From Halobacteriales archaeon (GTDB taxonomy: Archaea > Halobacteriota > Halobacteria > Halobacteriales > SKNY01): a DNA stretch of 39,473 bases. Location: contig SKQO01000126.1 in the NCBI GenBank assembly GCA_007118975.1, positions 1 to 39,473 on the forward strand. Direction: 5' to 3'. Shown piece by piece: positions 7,317 through 15,165 of the stretch; position 1 is the first letter of the stretch, and each line of letters opens with the position of its first letter. Below the pieces are notes generated by a model. It had not been told where the DNA came from and did no database searches. It saw only the letters and a program-made list of their open reading frames with translations. The translations under genes and the position numbers were made by a program.

Positions 7317-8120
7317 CTATCGGTTCCAGGGGGCGTTTCCGGGATCGACGATCCGGTCTTCCTCGTCGATCGCGTCGATACGAGCCACCTGATCGTCGGA
7401 CAGGGCAAGCTCTTGGGCCTCGTAATTCGATTCGATGTGGTCGCGGCCGGTCGCTTTCGGGATCGCGGCGACGTTGTCCTTTGACAACAACCACGCCAGT
7501 AGCACCTGTGCGGGGTGGGCATCGGCTTCGTTCGCGACTGCGGACACAACTGGATGATCGAACAGCTGGCCTCGCGCCAACGGCGAGTACGCGACCAACC
7601 AGTGGTCGTCTTCACGAGCGTAGTTGAGAAGTTCCCCCTGCGGGCACTGCGGATGCATCTCCACCTGGTGGGCAAGGATTGGCACTGACAGGTGTTCGGT
7701 CGCCTCGTCGAGCTGATCGGGTTCGAAATTGCTCAACCCGACGTGGTCGATGATACCGTCGTCACAGAGTTCGTTAAACGCCGGTAGCGTCTCCGCCGCC
7801 TCGTAGGTCCGGAGCGGCCAGTGGACGTACAGGAGATCGATCGTGTCGACGCCCAGCTTCTCCCGGCTTCGCTCAGTGCTCTCGATGACGTCCTCGGGTG
7901 AGAGATTTCCAGTAGAGACTTTCGTTGCGACCAGCACTTCCTCCCGCGGGACGTCGGCCCGTTCGATTCCCTGGCCGACGGCCTCCTCGTTCCCGTATCC
8001 CTGTGCGGTGTCGATGTGTCGATAACCGAGTTCGAGAGCCGTCCTGACGGACGTAGCACACTGGCCCGGGTCATCGTTCGACCAGGTACCGAGGCCGAGT
8101 CGTGGAATCGGTTCAGGCAT
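7317..8120 (-). CDS. Aldo/keto reductase
   Basis: 267-residue NADPH-dependent oxidoreductase with the aldo/keto reductase barrel. All four catalytic residues are visible: Asp37 and Tyr42 in YRHIDTAQGYGNE, Lys67 in VATKV and His100 in LLYVHWPL. Family signatures also include LGLGTWS at the N-terminus, VGLSNFEPDQL and the IPKATGRDHIESN coenzyme-binding segment. Length is normal for a compact AKR. The substrate cannot be told; haloarchaeal relatives are often annotated as 2,5-diketo-D-gluconate reductase-like. Cytoplasmic, apparently monocistronic, just outside the tRNA-Pro gene, so probably the first host gene after the element. Confidence 0.9.
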   Translation of the reverse strand: MPEPIPRLGLGTWSNDDPGQCATSVRTALELGYRHIDTAQGYGNEEAVGQGIERADVPREEVLVATKVSTGNLSPEDVIESTERSREKLGVDTIDLLYVHWPLRTYEAAETLPAFNELCDDGIIDHVGLSNFEPDQLDEATEHLSVPILAHQVEMHPQCPQGELLNYAREDDHWLVAYSPLARGQLFDHPVVSAVANEADAHPAQVLLAWLLSKDNVAAIPKATGRDHIESNYEAQELALSDDQVARIDAIDEEDRIVDPGNAPWNR

Positions 8121-8153
8121 GTCGACCCCTTAGTGGGAGCATGCGAAAAATCC

Positions 8154-8768
8154 CTACGGTCGGCCGCATGCGTATCGTTGGTATCCGTCGGTGTCGATCG
8201 CGTTATGCGTGACAACGATTGCCTGGTCCGCATGCAGCGCCACCGGCCCGAGCGACACGCAGTTCGGGGTATGTCGGGCTATCGTGTCGTGTTCCGGCGC
8301 CGCGAAGTCGCGATGGTCGGACAACACAAACGCCACGTGCGTGCGTGGCTCGAGGGTTGTGATCGGCTCGCCGTCTTCGGCAAGGAGATTCAGCGACCCG
8401 CCTCGATCCTCGATCTCGTCGAGCACGTCGGAAAGGCCCCGCCGGGTGATGTACACGCCCGGCGAAGACTCGATCTCGCGGTGGCCGACCAAGTCACCCG
8501 CGCGATCGACGGCCTTCCGGTACAGCGCGGCCGTGCTTCGTTCGTCCGGGTTGAGCCGACGAATGTCCTCGCCGATGAACCGGATCGCCAGCTGATCCTG
8601 GACCACCACCCACACGACCGTGTCCCGCCTAATCCCGTGCGACCGCAATAGCCCAGCAGTGATCGAGCGACAGATTACGTCGAGTCGACCGGCCGCACCG
8701 GGTAAATCATCCAAGGAAAACTCGGGTGTAAGTGGTGCGTCGTGAGCGACTAGTACGAACTCTCGCAT
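8154..8768 (-). CDS. trmY: tRNA (pseudouridine(54)-N1)-methyltransferase TrmY
   Basis: 204-residue SPOUT-class methyltransferase that converts pseudouridine 54 of archaeal tRNA to N1-methylpseudouridine using SAM. Recognised by the N-terminal block EFVLVAHDAPLTPEFSLDDLPG and AAGRLDVICRSITAGLLRSHGIR, a central FIGEDIRRLNPDERSTA, and the C-terminal knot LSDHRDF...VSLGPVALHADQAIVV. Length is usual. It is divergently transcribed from Pus10, the enzyme that makes its substrate pseudouridine, with only 86 bases between start codons, so the two probably share a control region. Confidence 0.93.
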   Translation of the reverse strand: MREFVLVAHDAPLTPEFSLDDLPGAAGRLDVICRSITAGLLRSHGIRRDTVVWVVVQDQLAIRFIGEDIRRLNPDERSTAALYRKAVDRAGDLVGHREIESSPGVYITRRGLSDVLDEIEDRGGSLNLLAEDGEPITTLEPRTHVAFVLSDHRDFAAPEHDTIARHTPNCVSLGPVALHADQAIVVTHNAIDTDGYQRYACGRP

Positions 8769-8854
8769 GAGGAGGGTTCTCGGGCCGACGCCTTGAGTGG
8801 GTGACCTTCACGCGAAGGGGAAACCAGTTAGGCTGGCGGGGCAAAGCCCGGAAC

Positions 8855-10207
8855 ATGAGTGACGAGAAGTCGGGGATCGGGGACTGGAACGACCTCGGCG
8901 AGATCGTCGATTCGGCCGTGGCGGAGGATCCGATCTGTCCTGGGTGTCTTGGAAGACTCGTTGCCGATCGGAGCTTCGGGCTGCAGAATTGGGAGCGGGG
9001 AACCGCACTCCGGACCGCTCGGGCGCTTGTCGCCGACGAGCCCGTCGATCCCCCGGATCCGGCCGACTGCTGGGTGTGCGAGGGGCACAGTTCGTCCGTA
9101 GATACGTGGGCGGAGCTTGTGACTGACGCACTCGACGGGTTGACCTTCCGGACCTACCAGGTGGGCTGTCGGGTTCCGCCAATACTCGAGGAGAACGACC
9201 GATTGCTCCGGGAGCTCGTCGGCTTGGCCGGTGACGCCGGTGAGCCCATCAACCGGCAGCTCAACCGCGAAGTCGGCAAACTGGTTGGCCAAGAAACGGG
9301 TGCAACCGTCGATTTCGACCGACCGGACGTCGTTGCACTCCTCGAGCTGGAACGCGAGCACGTCGAAGTCATTGTCAACCCGGCCTTCGTCTACGGTCGG
9401 TATCGCAAGCTCGAGCGAGACATCCCACAGACGGAATGGCCGTGTACGGATTGTGGCGGGAGCGGTCGCGAACTCGGTCCGAAGGGGGAGCGCGGCTGTC
9501 AGGGCTGTGACGGTACCGGCTACCGGTACGACCGAAGCGTCGAACAGCTCACCGTCCCGCACGTCGTCGAAGCGATGGCGGGGGATGAGGGCCTGTTCCA
9601 CGGGGCCGGGCGAGAGGACGTCGATGCCAGGATGCTCGGAAACGGCCGCCCCTTCGTGATCGAGGTCAAGGAGTCCCGCAACCGGTATCCGGACCCGTCG
9701 GAGATCGAGGCGACAATCAACGAGTGTTCGGCCGGCTCGGTAGAAGTCGACGGCATGACACTGTGCACCCACCGGCTCGTCGAACGGGTGAAGGAGCTGG
9801 AGGCGGACAAGTCCTACCGCCTCGAGCTGACCTTCGAGCAACCGGTATCAACAGAGGCGTTCCAGACAGCCGTTCGGACACTCGAAGGTGCAACCATCGA
9901 ACAGCGGACGCCCCACCGTGTGGATCATCGCCGGGCCGATCGAACCCGGACCCGAACCGTCCACGAGGCCAACGGCGAGCTGACGGGGGAGCGGGCGGCG
10001 ACACTCGATATTCGGGGTGAAGGGGGCTTGTACGTCAAAGAACTCGCGCACGGTGACGACGGGCGCACCGAGCCGAGTCTGGCCGGTCAACTGGGGATCC
10101 AGGTGACCGTCGACAGTCTCGACGTCCTGAGCGTTACGGGGTCAGAACCGTTTGCCCCGGAGGTCGAACGCATCGAACCCCGACCGTCACTTTCGACGGG
10201 TTCATAG
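8855..10207 (+). CDS. pus10: tRNA pseudouridine(54/55) synthase Pus10
   Basis: 450 residues. The catalytic domain has the Pus10 signature GREDVDARMLGNGRPFVIE, with Asp255 as the likely catalytic aspartate. The N-terminal domain carries four cysteines in two CxxC pairs (Cys28/31 and Cys72/75). The linker has the archaeal Pus10 element CxxCGGxG...CxxCxxTG (Cys197, 200, 215, 218), with a longer than usual spacer between the pairs. It makes pseudouridine at positions 54 and/or 55 of the T loop. ATG 8855 (MSDEKSG) is chosen over an upstream start at 8801. RNase HII follows after 23 bases, probably in the same transcript. Confidence 0.93.
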   Translation: MSDEKSGIGDWNDLGEIVDSAVAEDPICPGCLGRLVADRSFGLQNWERGTALRTARALVADEPVDPPDPADCWVCEGHSSSVDTWAELVTDALDGLTFRTYQVGCRVPPILEENDRLLRELVGLAGDAGEPINRQLNREVGKLVGQETGATVDFDRPDVVALLELEREHVEVIVNPAFVYGRYRKLERDIPQTEWPCTDCGGSGRELGPKGERGCQGCDGTGYRYDRSVEQLTVPHVVEAMAGDEGLFHGAGREDVDARMLGNGRPFVIEVKESRNRYPDPSEIEATINECSAGSVEVDGMTLCTHRLVERVKELEADKSYRLELTFEQPVSTEAFQTAVRTLEGATIEQRTPHRVDHRRADRTRTRTVHEANGELTGERAATLDIRGEGGLYVKELAHGDDGRTEPSLAGQLGIQVTVDSLDVLSVTGSEPFAPEVERIEPRPSLSTGS

Positions 10208-10230
10208 GCGAACCCGCAGGCCAGCTGTAC

Positions 10231-10890
10231 ATGGACGAGGTCCTCGTCGGTGCGGACGAGGCGGGTCGGGGGCCAGTACTCGGATCGATGATTGTCGGTG
10301 CCGTCGCCACTACTGACCCGGCGTTGCTCCCGGCGGGAATCAGGGATTCGAAGGAACTGGACGATCCCGAGCGCGAGATCCTGGCCGAGGAGCTCCGGGA
10401 GGCGTGTGTCATTGACACTGCATATTGTGAGGTCACACCACGTGAGATCGATAGCGATGCCGGATCGTTGAATGATCTCACCATAGCGGCGATGGTTGAC
10501 GCAGTTGGGTCGGTGCTGCCTGCATCGGTGAAGACAGCCACAGTCAGGCTCGACGCGTGTGATGTGGACCCGGACCGGTTCGGGAATCGAGTGCGTAAGC
10601 GACTGTCGAGAGATGCGCGAGTGATCGCCGAACACGAGGCGGATCGGATCCATCCGATTGTCGGTGCCGCGAGTGTCATCGCCAAAAGCGAGCGAGAACG
10701 GCACGTGGCGCGCCTCGCCGCCGAGTTCGGCGACATCGGCAGCGGTTACCCCAGCGATCCGACCACCGCGTCGTTTCTCGAAGCGTACGTAGACGAGTAC
10801 GGCGATCTCCCACCAATCGCGCGACGAAGCTGGCGAACGAGCGAGCGGTTGCTCGAACGAGTCAATCGATCTGAATTAGCAGACTTCTAA
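10231..10890 (+). CDS. rnhB: Ribonuclease HII
   Basis: 219-residue endonuclease that cuts the RNA strand of RNA-DNA hybrids, for primer and misincorporated ribonucleotide removal. Catalytic acids are in place: Asp9 and Glu10 in GADEAGRGPVLG, Asp108 in VRLDACDVD, and Asp138 in HEADRIHPIVGAASVIAKSERE. Length and layout are those of archaeal RNase HII. It lies 23 bases after pus10 on the same strand, so co-transcription is likely. Confidence 0.95.
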   Translation: MDEVLVGADEAGRGPVLGSMIVGAVATTDPALLPAGIRDSKELDDPEREILAEELREACVIDTAYCEVTPREIDSDAGSLNDLTIAAMVDAVGSVLPASVKTATVRLDACDVDPDRFGNRVRKRLSRDARVIAEHEADRIHPIVGAASVIAKSERERHVARLAAEFGDIGSGYPSDPTTASFLEAYVDEYGDLPPIARRSWRTSERLLERVNRSELADF

Positions 10891-10992
10891 TCGCATACGC
10901 CGGGGTATTGCGCCGTCGTGGGAGCGAGTCTTGCAGCCACCCACCGGACATTTTCGGTGCGCGGCTGAACAAACACAGTGGTTATCGGTATC

Positions 10993-11000
10993 ATTTTAGG
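10993..11000 (+). promoter_or_regulatory. TATA box upstream of the mgtE leader
   Basis: ATTTTAGG centred 27 bases before the ATG at 11023, which is the spacing of leaderless haloarchaeal transcripts. The ATG it points to opens a 44-codon upstream ORF and is about 120 bases before the mgtE start. Confidence 0.45.
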
Positions 11001-11022
11001 CGGTGTTCCGCTGGACTCAGAC

Positions 11023-11157
11023 ATGCTCAGGAGCCAAGCATGCGTGGGCGGAAAGGCGTGCACACAGCCGAACGCGAAGATAGAAACCATGGGACACGAC
11101 ACCGGTGAGCCGGTCGGTGGACACTCCTTGCCACGAGGCCACGATGTCCCACGCTGA
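11023..11157 (+). CDS. Putative leaderless upstream ORF overlapping the mgtE start
   Basis: 44 codons (MLRSQACVGGKAC at the start, HSLPRGHDVPR at the end), closing at TGA 11155-11157, that is 14 bases inside mgtE. The ATG sits 27 bases after a TATA box, so it would be the first codon of the mRNA. It has four prolines and two cysteines and no recognisable domain. It could be a regulatory leader peptide for the transporter gene, conceptually like the proline-containing Mg2+-sensing leaders of bacterial Mg2+ transporters; that parallel is speculation. It may also be chance. Confidence 0.35.
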   Translation: MLRSQACVGGKACTQPNAKIETMGHDTGEPVGGHSLPRGHDVPR

Positions 11158-12172
11158 ACAGCACGTCGACCTCGTCGGAGAGCTCGTCGAAGAAGACTTC
11201 GTAGCCGTCCGGGAGGACACCTTCGTCGGGATGGCCATCGATCAGTTCCGCGAGTTCGCGCCGATCGATGACGAGTCCACGATATATTATCTGTACATCG
11301 TCGACGACGACGAGCGCCTTGTGGGTGTCATGTCGCTTCGTGAGCTCCTCAACGCGCCCGAAGACACGGAGGTCGGCGAACACATGGAAACGGATCTCAT
11401 CGTGCTCCAGGATGACGATGATCCGGAACATGCGGCGAGGATCATGCAAGAGGCGGACTTTCCAGCCCTGCCGGTCGTCCGCGGGGAAACACTGGTTGGG
11501 ATCGCACGCAGCGAGGACATGCTCGAGGTAATCGAAGACGAGGCCTCCGAGGACATTCTCAAAAGTGCCGGATTCACGTTCGCGGACATCGAGACGAGTC
11601 GGAGCCAACTCATCCTCGAATCATCGGTCAATCGCATCTTGCGGTTGCGACTCCCCTGGTTGCTGATCGCCCTGGCCGGCGGTCTGCTCGCGGGACTGGT
11701 CATCGAGGGCTTCGAGGCGGAACTGGAGGCTGTAGTCGCGCTGGCGTTCTTTCTGCCGGTCATCATGGATATGGGCGGAAACGTCGGGACGCAGGCCTCG
11801 ACGATCTTCGTCCGGGGGCTGGCTGTGGGACACATCGACCGGCGGAATGCCATGCGACATTTCGCCCGGGAGGGACTGGTCGGCTTGCTGATCGGCCTCA
11901 TCATCGGAGGCCTCGGGGCCGCTGCCGCCTACCTCTGGCAGGGCGTCTGGCGAGGCGCCGAACAGGCCGTCGAGATCTCGATCGTCGTATTCGTCGGGCT
12001 CGTCTCCGTCTGTGTCGTCGCCAGCGTGATCGGGTACGTGATTCCGTGGGTGGCAAACGAACTCGGGTACGACCCCGCGGCGGCGTCCGATCCGCTCATC
12101 ACGACCGTCAAGGACGTCACCGCGCTGTTGATCTACTTCAGCCTGGCGGCCATGTTGCTCGAGGTCGTGTGA
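11144..12172 (+). CDS. mgtE: MgtE-type magnesium/divalent cation transporter
   Basis: 342 residues from ATG 11144 (MSHAEQHVDL); a GTG at 11105 would add 13. Two CBS domains (about 15-135: VAVREDTFVGMAID, LVGVMSLRELL, LIVLQDDDDPEHAARIM, GIARSEDMLEV) precede five likely membrane helices (about 170-342) with the SLC41/MgtE signature [15 protein letters not shown] (205-219) and a conserved Asp in AASDPLITTVKD near the C-terminus. The bacterial N-terminal superhelical domain is absent, as in many archaeal members. The CBS domains probably sense Mg2+ or nucleotides. A fragment of a second mgtE lies at 38867-39091. It converges with folA, 11 bases away. Confidence 0.92.
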   Translation: MSHAEQHVDLVGELVEEDFVAVREDTFVGMAIDQFREFAPIDDESTIYYLYIVDDDERLVGVMSLRELLNAPEDTEVGEHMETDLIVLQDDDDPEHAARIMQEADFPALPVVRGETLVGIARSEDMLEVIEDEASEDILKSAGFTFADIETSRSQLILESSVNRILRLRLPWLLIALAGGLLAGLVIEGFEAELEAVVALAFFLPVIMDMGGNVGTQASTIFVRGLAVGHIDRRNAMRHFAREGLVGLLIGLIIGGLGAAAAYLWQGVWRGAEQAVEISIVVFVGLVSVCVVASVIGYVIPWVANELGYDPAAASDPLITTVKDVTALLIYFSLAAMLLEVV

Positions 12173-12183
12173 GCAGGTTCCAC

Positions 12184-12669
12184 CTATCCGCGCCGCTCGT
12201 ATTCGACGATATCGAACTTCTCCCGACACCTTCGGGAGCGTTCGACCCAGTCGTTCCGGTCCCAGTCGGGAAAGCGGACGTCGCCCTCGTACGGCTCGTG
12301 GAGTTCGGTGAGATGAAGCCGGTCGACGCGAGGAAGGAACTGCTCGTAGACAGTGGCGCCGCCGGCCACGAAAGCGGTGTCCGTGCCTGCATCCTCGGCC
12401 GCCGCAACCGCGGTATCGATTCCTTCGACAACGATCACTGATTCCGGTACATCGGGGTCGCTCCGCGAGAGAACGATGTTGGTCCGGCCGGGAAGCGGTT
12501 CGCCCAGGTGATCCAGGACGTCCTCGAAGTTCACCCGCCCCATAATTACGGGGTGACCCATCGTGGTCGTTTTGAAATGTCGCAAATCCTCCGGGAGGTG
12601 CCAGGGAAGCGTCCCCTCCCGCCCGATCACGCCGTTTGCGGCGATTGCGGCGATCAGTACCAGTTCCAT
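12184..12669 (-). CDS. folA: Dihydrofolate reductase
   Basis: 161-residue enzyme reducing dihydrofolate to tetrahydrofolate with NADPH. Landmarks: LIAAIAANGVIGREGTLPWHLPEDLRHFK at the N-terminus (Trp and catalytic acid of the WHLPED motif), GHPVIMGRVNFED, LPGRTNIVLSR, and FVAGGATVYEQFL with the GG of the cofactor site. Start at ATG 12669; the open frame upstream to 12822 is not part of the protein. It works with thymidylate synthase (14127-15116), which regenerates dihydrofolate; in this genome the two are separated by a serpin gene on the opposite strand. Confidence 0.95.
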   Translation of the reverse strand: MELVLIAAIAANGVIGREGTLPWHLPEDLRHFKTTTMGHPVIMGRVNFEDVLDHLGEPLPGRTNIVLSRSDPDVPESVIVVEGIDTAVAAAEDAGTDTAFVAGGATVYEQFLPRVDRLHLTELHEPYEGDVRFPDWDRNDWVERSRRCREKFDIVEYERRG

Positions 12670-12767
12670 ACCCTTCGCCTGCGGATTCGACCCTTGGCGG
12701 CTTGAGCAATGTGGGTTCGACTGATCCCAAGCGTGGTCACTCAAACACGTCTTTGACACTAAGGAGC

Positions 12768-12775
12768 CATTATGG
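12768..12775 (+). promoter_or_regulatory. TATA box for the serpin gene
   Basis: CATTATGG centred 26 bases before ATG 12798, consistent with a leaderless transcript and supporting the chosen start. Confidence 0.45.
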
Positions 12776-12797
12776 TACCTTGGAGACACAAGCCACC

Positions 12798-14120
12798 ATG
12801 CACCGTCGACGGCTGCTCGCACTGGCTGGAGCCCTCACTGCGGGTGCGATTGCCGGTTGTGCGGACCGATTTCCTATGAACGGCGAGACTCGCGCCCAGG
12901 GGGCCCCGGGAATTGAGCCCGATATCGACGACGAGGAACTTCGGGCACTCGTCGCAGAGACAAACGGGTTCACCTTCGATCTGTACGAACAACTCGTCCT
13001 CGACACTTCCGATGACAACCTGTTCGTCTCCCCGGTCAGCATCGCAATCGCGATGGCAATGACCTACGCCGGGGCCGAGGGGGACACGCGCGAACAGATG
13101 CGCGAGACCCTCCGATATCCGCTCGAGGGCGAGGTGCTCCACGAGACGTTCAACGGACTCCAGCGTGCCTTGCTCGAACGGGAAGCCGAGGCTGTCATCG
13201 ATCGCGGTGGGAGATATCACGAGGACGACGAACCCGTTCCCTTCGAGCTGTCGATCGTCAACGGCCTCTGGGGCCAGGAAGACTACGGCTTCCACGACGA
13301 ATTCATGCAGGGCATCGAAGACCACTACTTCGCCGACGTCCAGTCGGTGGATTTTAGCGCAGAACCCGACGCGACCCGGGAAGAGATCAATCGGTGGGTC
13401 GCCGATCACACTGGAGACCGGATCACGGAACTGCTTCCGGAGGGGTCCATCGATGGACTCGTCAGGCTGGTCCTGGTGAACGCGATCTACTTCCTGGCCA
13501 ACTGGAAACACCCATTTCCGCCCGACGCGACGGAAACGGCAACATTCACCGCCCTCGACGGTACGACCCACGATATCGACTTCATGCATGAGAACCGATC
13601 CTGGAAGCACGCCACCGTGGATGGAACCCAAGTCGTCGAACTCCCGTACATCGGGGATTCGATCGCCATGTCGGTGCTCTTGCCGCCAGACGGGGAGTTC
13701 GAGTCCTTCGAACGGGAGCTTGACGGCGAGACGCTGGCCAGCATGCTCGACCAACTCGAACACCGGGACGGGACGGTGCAGCTCCCACGGTTCACCATCG
13801 AATCGAAGATGCGACTCAGTAACGTGTTGGCGGCTCTCGGCATGCCCGACGCCTTCGACCCCGAGACCGCAGATTTCACGGGGATGGCGGGCGATGAGCA
13901 GTTACACATCGACGAGGTCTACCACGATTCGTGGATCTCGGTCGACGAAGAGGGGACCGAGGCGGCCGCTGCCACCGGCGTCGTGATGCGGACCATCTCC
14001 GCGCCCGCGGATCCGTTCACCTTTTCGGCAAATCGTCCGTTCCTTTTCGTCATCCGCGACCGTGACACAGACACGATTCTCTTTCTCGGTCGGGTCGTCG
14101 ATCCGACGGCGTGGGAGTGA
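12798..14120 (+). CDS. Serpin-family protease inhibitor, Tat lipoprotein
   Basis: 440 residues. The N-terminus has a twin-arginine signal (HRRRLLALAGAL) and a lipobox ending AIAGC (Cys21), so the protein is likely exported folded and lipid-anchored outside the membrane. The remainder is a full serpin fold: NLFVSPVSIAIAMAMTYAGA, LVLVNAIYFLANWKHPF, LPRFTIESKMRLSNVLAALGM, and the C-terminal NRPFLFVIRD...ILFLGRVVDP. The reactive-centre hinge EEGTEAAAATG (384-394) matches inhibitory serpins (Gly at P15, Thr at P14, small residues P12-P9). By counting, the scissile bond is near Ile400-Ser401, suggesting a chymotrypsin/subtilisin-like target; haloarchaea secrete subtilisin-type proteases. Flanked by folA and thyA without an obvious functional link. 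Confidence 0.92.
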   Translation: MHRRRLLALAGALTAGAIAGCADRFPMNGETRAQGAPGIEPDIDDEELRALVAETNGFTFDLYEQLVLDTSDDNLFVSPVSIAIAMAMTYAGAEGDTREQMRETLRYPLEGEVLHETFNGLQRALLEREAEAVIDRGGRYHEDDEPVPFELSIVNGLWGQEDYGFHDEFMQGIEDHYFADVQSVDFSAEPDATREEINRWVADHTGDRITELLPEGSIDGLVRLVLVNAIYFLANWKHPFPPDATETATFTALDGTTHDIDFMHENRSWKHATVDGTQVVELPYIGDSIAMSVLLPPDGEFESFERELDGETLASMLDQLEHRDGTVQLPRFTIESKMRLSNVLAALGMPDAFDPETADFTGMAGDEQLHIDEVYHDSWISVDEEGTEAAAATGVVMRTISAPADPFTFSANRPFLFVIRDRDTDTILFLGRVVDPTAWE

Positions 14121-14126
14121 TAGAGA

Positions 14127-15116
14127 CTACTCCGCCACGGCAAAGGAAAGCGGTCCGTGACATTCGTAGTTCGAGAGCTCGATGTCATCGAAGGTGAGCT
14201 CGTCGACTGGCACGTCCGCGACCGAGACAGTCGGTCGGGCCAGTGGTTCGCGGCGTAACTGTTCGAGTAACGTCGGAACGTGATCGTATTCCCCGGTGCC
14301 CGGTGCCGCATCCTCCAGCCACGCGCGTACCTCTTCAATCTCTGCGGGGGTTCCGGCCGCACGCAACCGCTCCTGGAGGGAATCTAGATGCTCGTCGTAC
14401 CACGCACCGCGCTCCCCGCGGCCACAGTATATGTGCGCGTCCACGATGGTGTGGCCGAACGAACCGACGTCAAAGCCCGCCCGCTGGGCAAAAATGGTCG
14501 TCAGAATGGCGTAGGCCGCGATGTTGAAGGGGACACCGACTGCCACGTCGCCCGATCGTTGGGTGAGGTGAAGGTTCACGGCGCCGTCCTGTACCGAGAC
14601 GACGTACGTGTAGTGACACGGCGGAAGCGTGCTCACGCTGGCATTCGCTGGATGCCAGGCCGTCACGACATGTCGGCGGGAGTTCGGATTTTCCTTGAGC
14701 CCATCGATCACGTACGCGATCTGGTCGAACGTCGCCTCCTCGTCGTTCACCCATCGATGATCGGCATCGACCCAACTCTCCCCAGGGAGCCCGGCCTCCG
14801 GAATCGGATACCGCCGCCAGAATCGGCCGTAGGCGGTATCAAGCCGGCCGTCATCGTCCGCCCATGCGTCCCAGATGCCGGTGTGCTCCCGGAGGGTCCG
14901 GATATGTTCCTCCCCGGAAAGGTACCACAGCAGCTCGTGAATCAGTGATTCCCAACGGGCGCCGTCGAGCTGTTTGGTCGTGAGGAGGGGGAAACCATCC
15001 GCCAGGTCGATGACGTGGTGCTCACTGAATGACGCGATGGTATCCATCGCGGTTCGGTTCGGCTTGTATGCCCCCGTTTCCAGCACTCGCCGAACCAGGT
15101 CCTGATAGACCTCCAT
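14127..15116 (-). CDS. thyA: Thymidylate synthase (ThyA type)
   Basis: 329 residues from ATG 15116 (MEVYQDLV); a GTG at 15128 would add four. It methylates dUMP to dTMP with methylenetetrahydrofolate, producing dihydrofolate for DHFR. The catalytic cysteine is in LPPCHY (Cys167); other family blocks are FPLLTTKQL, LIHELLWYLSGEEHI, NSRRHVVTAWHP, LHLTQRSGDVAVGVPFN and IVDAHIY. Longer than the E. coli enzyme (264) because of a C-terminal insertion around 240-290 (helical, EEVRAWLEDAAP). Downstream of secD on the same strand with a 49-base gap. Confidence 0.95.
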   Translation of the reverse strand: MEVYQDLVRRVLETGAYKPNRTAMDTIASFSEHHVIDLADGFPLLTTKQLDGARWESLIHELLWYLSGEEHIRTLREHTGIWDAWADDDGRLDTAYGRFWRRYPIPEAGLPGESWVDADHRWVNDEEATFDQIAYVIDGLKENPNSRRHVVTAWHPANASVSTLPPCHYTYVVSVQDGAVNLHLTQRSGDVAVGVPFNIAAYAILTTIFAQRAGFDVGSFGHTIVDAHIYCGRGERGAWYDEHLDSLQERLRAAGTPAEIEEVRAWLEDAAPGTGEYDHVPTLLEQLRREPLARPTVSVADVPVDELTFDDIELSNYECHGPLSFAVAE

Positions 15117-15165
15117 ACCTGTCGACACTCGGGTCGGGATGACTCAAAGAGTTTTCCAGTATCGC

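Noticed and set aside
11001..11143. Mg2+ riboswitch in the mgtE leader
   Set aside because: The stretch is better explained as a short ORF starting at the predicted transcript end; I could not build a convincing M-box-like fold.
12670..12822. N-terminal extension of dihydrofolate reductase
   Set aside because: The extension does not resemble protein and reaches into the serpin promoter and start; MELVLIAAIAANG at 12669 is the normal DHFR start.
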